In this document: positions 61,249-64,000 of the stretch, piece after piece | Layout: each line of letters opens with the position of its first letter | How positions within the stretch are numbered: the first letter of the stretch is position 1 | Origin: Paracoccus xiamenensis | GTDB lineage: Bacteria > Pseudomonadota > Alphaproteobacteria > Rhodobacterales > Rhodobacteraceae | Length of the DNA stretch: 64,000 nt | Direction: 5' to 3' | Assembly: GCF_011308835.1 (NCBI RefSeq) | Contig: NZ_JAAOHY010000001.1 | Coordinates: 496,001 to 560,000 of the forward strand | Notes under the pieces: model-generated | Database searches by the model: none | What the model saw: only the letters and a program-made list of their open reading frames with translations | What the model was told of the DNA's origin: nothing | Translations under genes and position numbers: made by a program

Positions 61249-63180
61249 ATGTTCCATAAAATCCTGATCGCCAATCGCGGCGAAATCGCCTGCCGCGTCA
61301 TCGACACTTGCCGAAAGCTGGGCGTGGCAACGGTTGCGGTCTATTCCGACGCCGACCGCGGTGCGCGCCATGTCGCCATGGCCGATGAGGCGGTTTACCT
61401 CGGCGGTCCGGCCCCCGCCGATAGCTATCTGCGCGGCGATGCGATCATTCAGGCCGCGCGCGATACCGGCGCAGAGGCCATCCATCCGGGCTATGGCTTC
61501 CTCAGCGAAAACCCCGATTTCGTCGATGCGGTGGAAGCGGCGGGTTTGGTCTTCATCGGCCCCTCGGCCAAGGCGATCCGGGCGATGGGGCTGAAGGACG
61601 CGGCCAAGGCGCTGATGGAAAAGGCGGGCGTGCCGGTCGTGCCGGGTTATCACGGCGCCAATCAGGACCCCGCCCATCTGGCCGAACAGGCTGGCAATAT
61701 CGGTTATCCTGTACTCATCAAGGCGGTCGCGGGTGGCGGCGGAAAGGGGATGCGCCGGGTTGACGATCCGAAGGATTTCGACGCCGCCCTCGCCTCCGCC
61801 CGGTCCGAGGCGCAGAACGCCTTCGGCAACCCCGATGTGCTGATCGAGAAATACATCCTCCGCCCCCGCCATATCGAGGTGCAGGTCTTTGGCGACGGCG
61901 TCCGCGCCGTCCACCTGTTCGAACGCGACTGCTCGCTGCAACGCCGCCACCAGAAGGTGATCGAGGAAGCGCCGGCCCCCGACATGCCGCCCGAGGTCCG
62001 CAAGATCATGGGCGCCGCCGCCACCCGCGCCGCCGAGGCGATCAATTACAAGGGTGCCGGCACGATCGAATTTATCGTCGACGGCTCGGACGGGCTGCGC
62101 GAGGACGGGTTCTGGTTCATGGAAATGAACACTCGCCTTCAGGTCGAACACCCCGTGACCGAGTTGATCACCGGGGTCGATCTGGTCGAATGGCAGCTGC
62201 GCGTCGCCAGTGGCGAACCGCTGCCCGCGAAGCAGGAGGATCTGCACATCCAGGGCCACGCCTTCGAAGCGCGCCTTTACGCCGAGGATGTCCCTGCAGG
62301 CTTTCTGCCCGCGACCGGTACGCTGGCGCATCTGCAATTCCCCGATCAGGCGCGCATCGAAACCGGCGTACGCCCCGGCGACCAGATCAGCCCGTGGTAT
62401 GACCCGATGATCGCCAAGGTGGTGACCTGGGGCCCGACCCGCGCCATTGCGCTGCGGGCGCTGGAACGCGCGCTTGTCGATACCGAGGTCGCGGGGTCGG
62501 TCACCAATGTCGACTTCCTGATCGCGCTGACCCGGCATGCCGGCTTTCGCAAGGGCGAGGTCGATACCGGCCTTATCGAACGCGATCTTGACGCGCTGAT
62601 CTCTGCCGCTGAACCCGACCCGCGCGCGATTGCGCTGGGTGTGGTCGGTCTGTCGGGGCTGGCCGATCCGCAGGTCCGGGGCGGCATGACCCTGTGGCAG
62701 CCCTTGCGCCGCACCATCGCCTGGGATGGCGGCGACGCGGTGCTGGAGGTCGAGGGGCCAGGCGCTGCCCGCGTCACCATTGACGGCACCGCGCACGAGG
62801 TCCGCTGGCAGGGTGATCGCTGGTGGGTCGATGGCGATCTGCGTCGCAATCGCATCGTCAACCATGCCGCCGGGACCAGCGTATTTGGCGGCCGCACGGT
62901 CACGCTGAAGCCGCAGGATCCCCTTGACCGCGCAGGCGAGGAAGCCGGCGGCGGGCTGACGCTGTCGCCGATGCCTGGGCTGGTGAAGGCGGTATTCGTG
63001 AAACCGGGGGACGCCGTGGCCGCGGGCGACCGGCTGGCGGTGCTGGAAGCGATGAAGATGGAACATACCCTGACCGCCGCGCGCGATGGCATCGTGGCCG
63101 AAGTGCTGGCGGCCGGCGGCGATCAGGTCGAGGCCGGCGCCCCGCTGATCCGTCTGGAAGAGCAGGAGGAGGCGGCATGA
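61249..63180 (+). CDS. mccA: 3-Methylcrotonyl-CoA carboxylase alpha subunit (biotin-containing)
   Basis: A 643-residue protein. A biotin carboxylase region (~1-450) has KILIANRGEIACRV, the ATP-grasp loop GGGGKGMRRV and the EMNTRLQVEHPVTE catalytic segment. The C-terminal biotinyl domain has EAMKMEH with the biotin-carrying K603. It charges biotin with CO2 for MccB. Its biotin could come from the bio operon of this same window. The stop overlaps the lyase gene (ATGA). Confidence 0.94.
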   Translation: MFHKILIANRGEIACRVIDTCRKLGVATVAVYSDADRGARHVAMADEAVYLGGPAPADSYLRGDAIIQAARDTGAEAIHPGYGFLSENPDFVDAVEAAGLVFIGPSAKAIRAMGLKDAAKALMEKAGVPVVPGYHGANQDPAHLAEQAGNIGYPVLIKAVAGGGGKGMRRVDDPKDFDAALASARSEAQNAFGNPDVLIEKYILRPRHIEVQVFGDGVRAVHLFERDCSLQRRHQKVIEEAPAPDMPPEVRKIMGAAATRAAEAINYKGAGTIEFIVDGSDGLREDGFWFMEMNTRLQVEHPVTELITGVDLVEWQLRVASGEPLPAKQEDLHIQGHAFEARLYAEDVPAGFLPATGTLAHLQFPDQARIETGVRPGDQISPWYDPMIAKVVTWGPTRAIALRALERALVDTEVAGSVTNVDFLIALTRHAGFRKGEVDTGLIERDLDALISAAEPDPRAIALGVVGLSGLADPQVRGGMTLWQPLRRTIAWDGGDAVLEVEGPGAARVTIDGTAHEVRWQGDRWWVDGDLRRNRIVNHAAGTSVFGGRTVTLKPQDPLDRAGEEAGGGLTLSPMPGLVKAVFVKPGDAVAAGDRLAVLEAMKMEHTLTAARDGIVAEVLAAGGDQVEAGAPLIRLEEQEEAA

Positions 63181-64000
63181 CCGGCCGTGTCGAGATCTTC
63201 GAGATGGGCCCACGAGACGGGCTTCAGAACGAAAAGGCGATGATCGCGACGGAAGACAAGATTGCACTGGTTGACATGCTGTCGGGTGCAGGCTTTCGGC
63301 GGATCGAGGTGACCAGTTTTGTCAGCCCCAAATGGGTGCCGCAACTGGCCGATGCCGCGCAGGTGATGGCCGGCATTCAGCGCCGCCCGGGCATCAGCTA
63401 TGCGGTGCTGACCCCGAACATGAAGGGTTATGAGGGCGCGCGGGCCGCGAAAGCCAGCGAGGTGGCGATCTTCGGCTCGGCCTCGGAAGGGTTCAGCAAG
63501 GCCAATCTGAATGCGACGATTGCGGAATCGCTGGAACGCTTCCGGCCGGTGGCGCAGGCCGCGGCGGAGGATGGCGTGCCGGTGCGCGGCTATGTCAGCA
63601 TGGTGACCGACAGCCCGTTCGAAGGCGACGTGCCGCCCGGCGATGTGGCCCGCGTGGTGGCGGCCCTGCGCGACATGGGCTGTTATGAAGTCAGCCTTGG
63701 CGACACGATCGGGCAGGCGACGCCGGAAAAGATCGACGCGATGCTGGCCGTGGTTCTGGACGAGATGCCGGCCAATCGGCTGGCCGGGCATTACCATGAC
63801 ACGGCGGGCCGGGCGCTGCTGAATATCGACGCATCGCTGGCGCGTGGATTGCGGGTGTTCGATGCCGCCGTCGGCGGGCTTGGCGGATGCCCCTATGCGC
63901 CGGGTGCAAAGGGGAATGTGGCCACGGAAAGGGTCGCGGCGCATCTGGCGGCGCAGGGCTTCAACACTGGGCTTGATATGGAACAGATCGAACGCGCGGC
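63177..64000 (+). CDS. Hydroxymethylglutaryl-CoA lyase (3' end missing)
   Basis: The first 274 codons of a DRE-TIM lyase that is cut by the right edge. FEMGPRDGLQNEK holds the catalytic Arg-Asp pair. GHYHDTAG is a metal site, and GLGGCPYAPGAKGN has the catalytic cysteine loop. It cleaves HMG-CoA to acetyl-CoA and acetoacetate, the last step of leucine breakdown. ATG 63177 overlaps the mccA stop. An enoyl-CoA hydratase (methylglutaconyl-CoA hydratase) is expected just beyond the edge. Confidence 0.93.
   Translation, partial: MTGRVEIFEMGPRDGLQNEKAMIATEDKIALVDMLSGAGFRRIEVTSFVSPKWVPQLADAAQVMAGIQRRPGISYAVLTPNMKGYEGARAAKASEVAIFGSASEGFSKANLNATIAESLERFRPVAQAAAEDGVPVRGYVSMVTDSPFEGDVPPGDVARVVAALRDMGCYEVSLGDTIGQATPEKIDAMLAVVLDEMPANRLAGHYHDTAGRALLNIDASLARGLRVFDAAVGGLGGCPYAPGAKGNVATERVAAHLAAQGFNTGLDMEQIERA

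Noticed and set aside
61171..63267. 698-residue open frame antisense to mccA
   Set aside because: mccA on the plus strand has all biotin carboxylase motifs. The antisense frame is a codon-bias artefact.

Overview
The window is high-G+C DNA from an alphaproteobacterium, most likely a Rhodobacterales member close to Paracoccus or Rhodobacter. The trgA-trgB-cysK order known from Rhodobacter sphaeroides, a haem-uptake locus with an iron-box-like site, BioR-like sites before a bioG-type biotin operon, and a palindromic element typical of Rhodobacteraceae all point that way. Species cannot be fixed from the sequence alone. There is no rRNA and no complete insertion sequence. Two tRNA genes are present (Ser-CGA and Val-TAC).

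Layout. 1-2518: an edge-truncated membrane sulfatase-type enzyme coupled to a CDP-alcohol phosphatidyltransferase, then a cytochrome b561. 2555-11095: a tartrate module with D-tartrate dehydratase, two LysR regulators, and a divergent operon of a TctC binding protein, a fused TctA-TctB permease and two tartrate dehydrogenase paralogues. 11157-14180: an iron or siderophore ABC importer. 14896-19759: an unusual three-gene operon of a SARP-like TPR regulator, a PAP2/vanadium-haloperoxidase-fold protein with an N-terminal GGF repeat, and a cytoplasmic subtilase. 19788-25754: haem uptake (hmuSTUV, with a divergent TonB receptor). 26082-29386: a Tat-exported metallo-beta-lactamase-fold protein, a GlxA/AraC regulator and an MFS transporter. 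29567-33066: a stand-alone A-T-R (NRPS-like) reductase and an SDR.

33347-37740: a tightly overlapped biotin operon, bioF-D-A-G-C, preceded by two BioR-like boxes and the remnant of a large serine recombinase. 38224-40918: EamA exporter, truncated DsbA/FrnE-type gene, WrbA and LysR. 41038-48096: a LacI regulator facing a TRAP transporter, a VOC protein, a RuBisCO-like protein and a DUF1537 kinase, a set that resembles the oiaX/oiaK branch of D-apionate catabolism. 48379-54187: tRNA-Ser, trgA-trgB-cysK and a large MscS channel. 54259-64000: hmgA (tyrosine degradation), tRNA-Val, and a leucine-degradation region with ivd, mccB, mccA and HMG-CoA lyase. That region also carries an LprI-like protein, an ASCH protein and an OmpW-family porin.

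Together the window is mostly accessory carbon-acid catabolism (tartrate, a probable branched acid sugar, leucine, homogentisate), iron and haem acquisition, and biotin synthesis; biotin is the cofactor of the MccAB carboxylase at the end. The least explained parts are the GGF/PAP2/subtilase operon, the lone A-T-R enzyme, and the VOC protein inside the RuBisCO-like operon. Coordinates of short sites were counted by eye and then checked against neighbouring start and stop codons.
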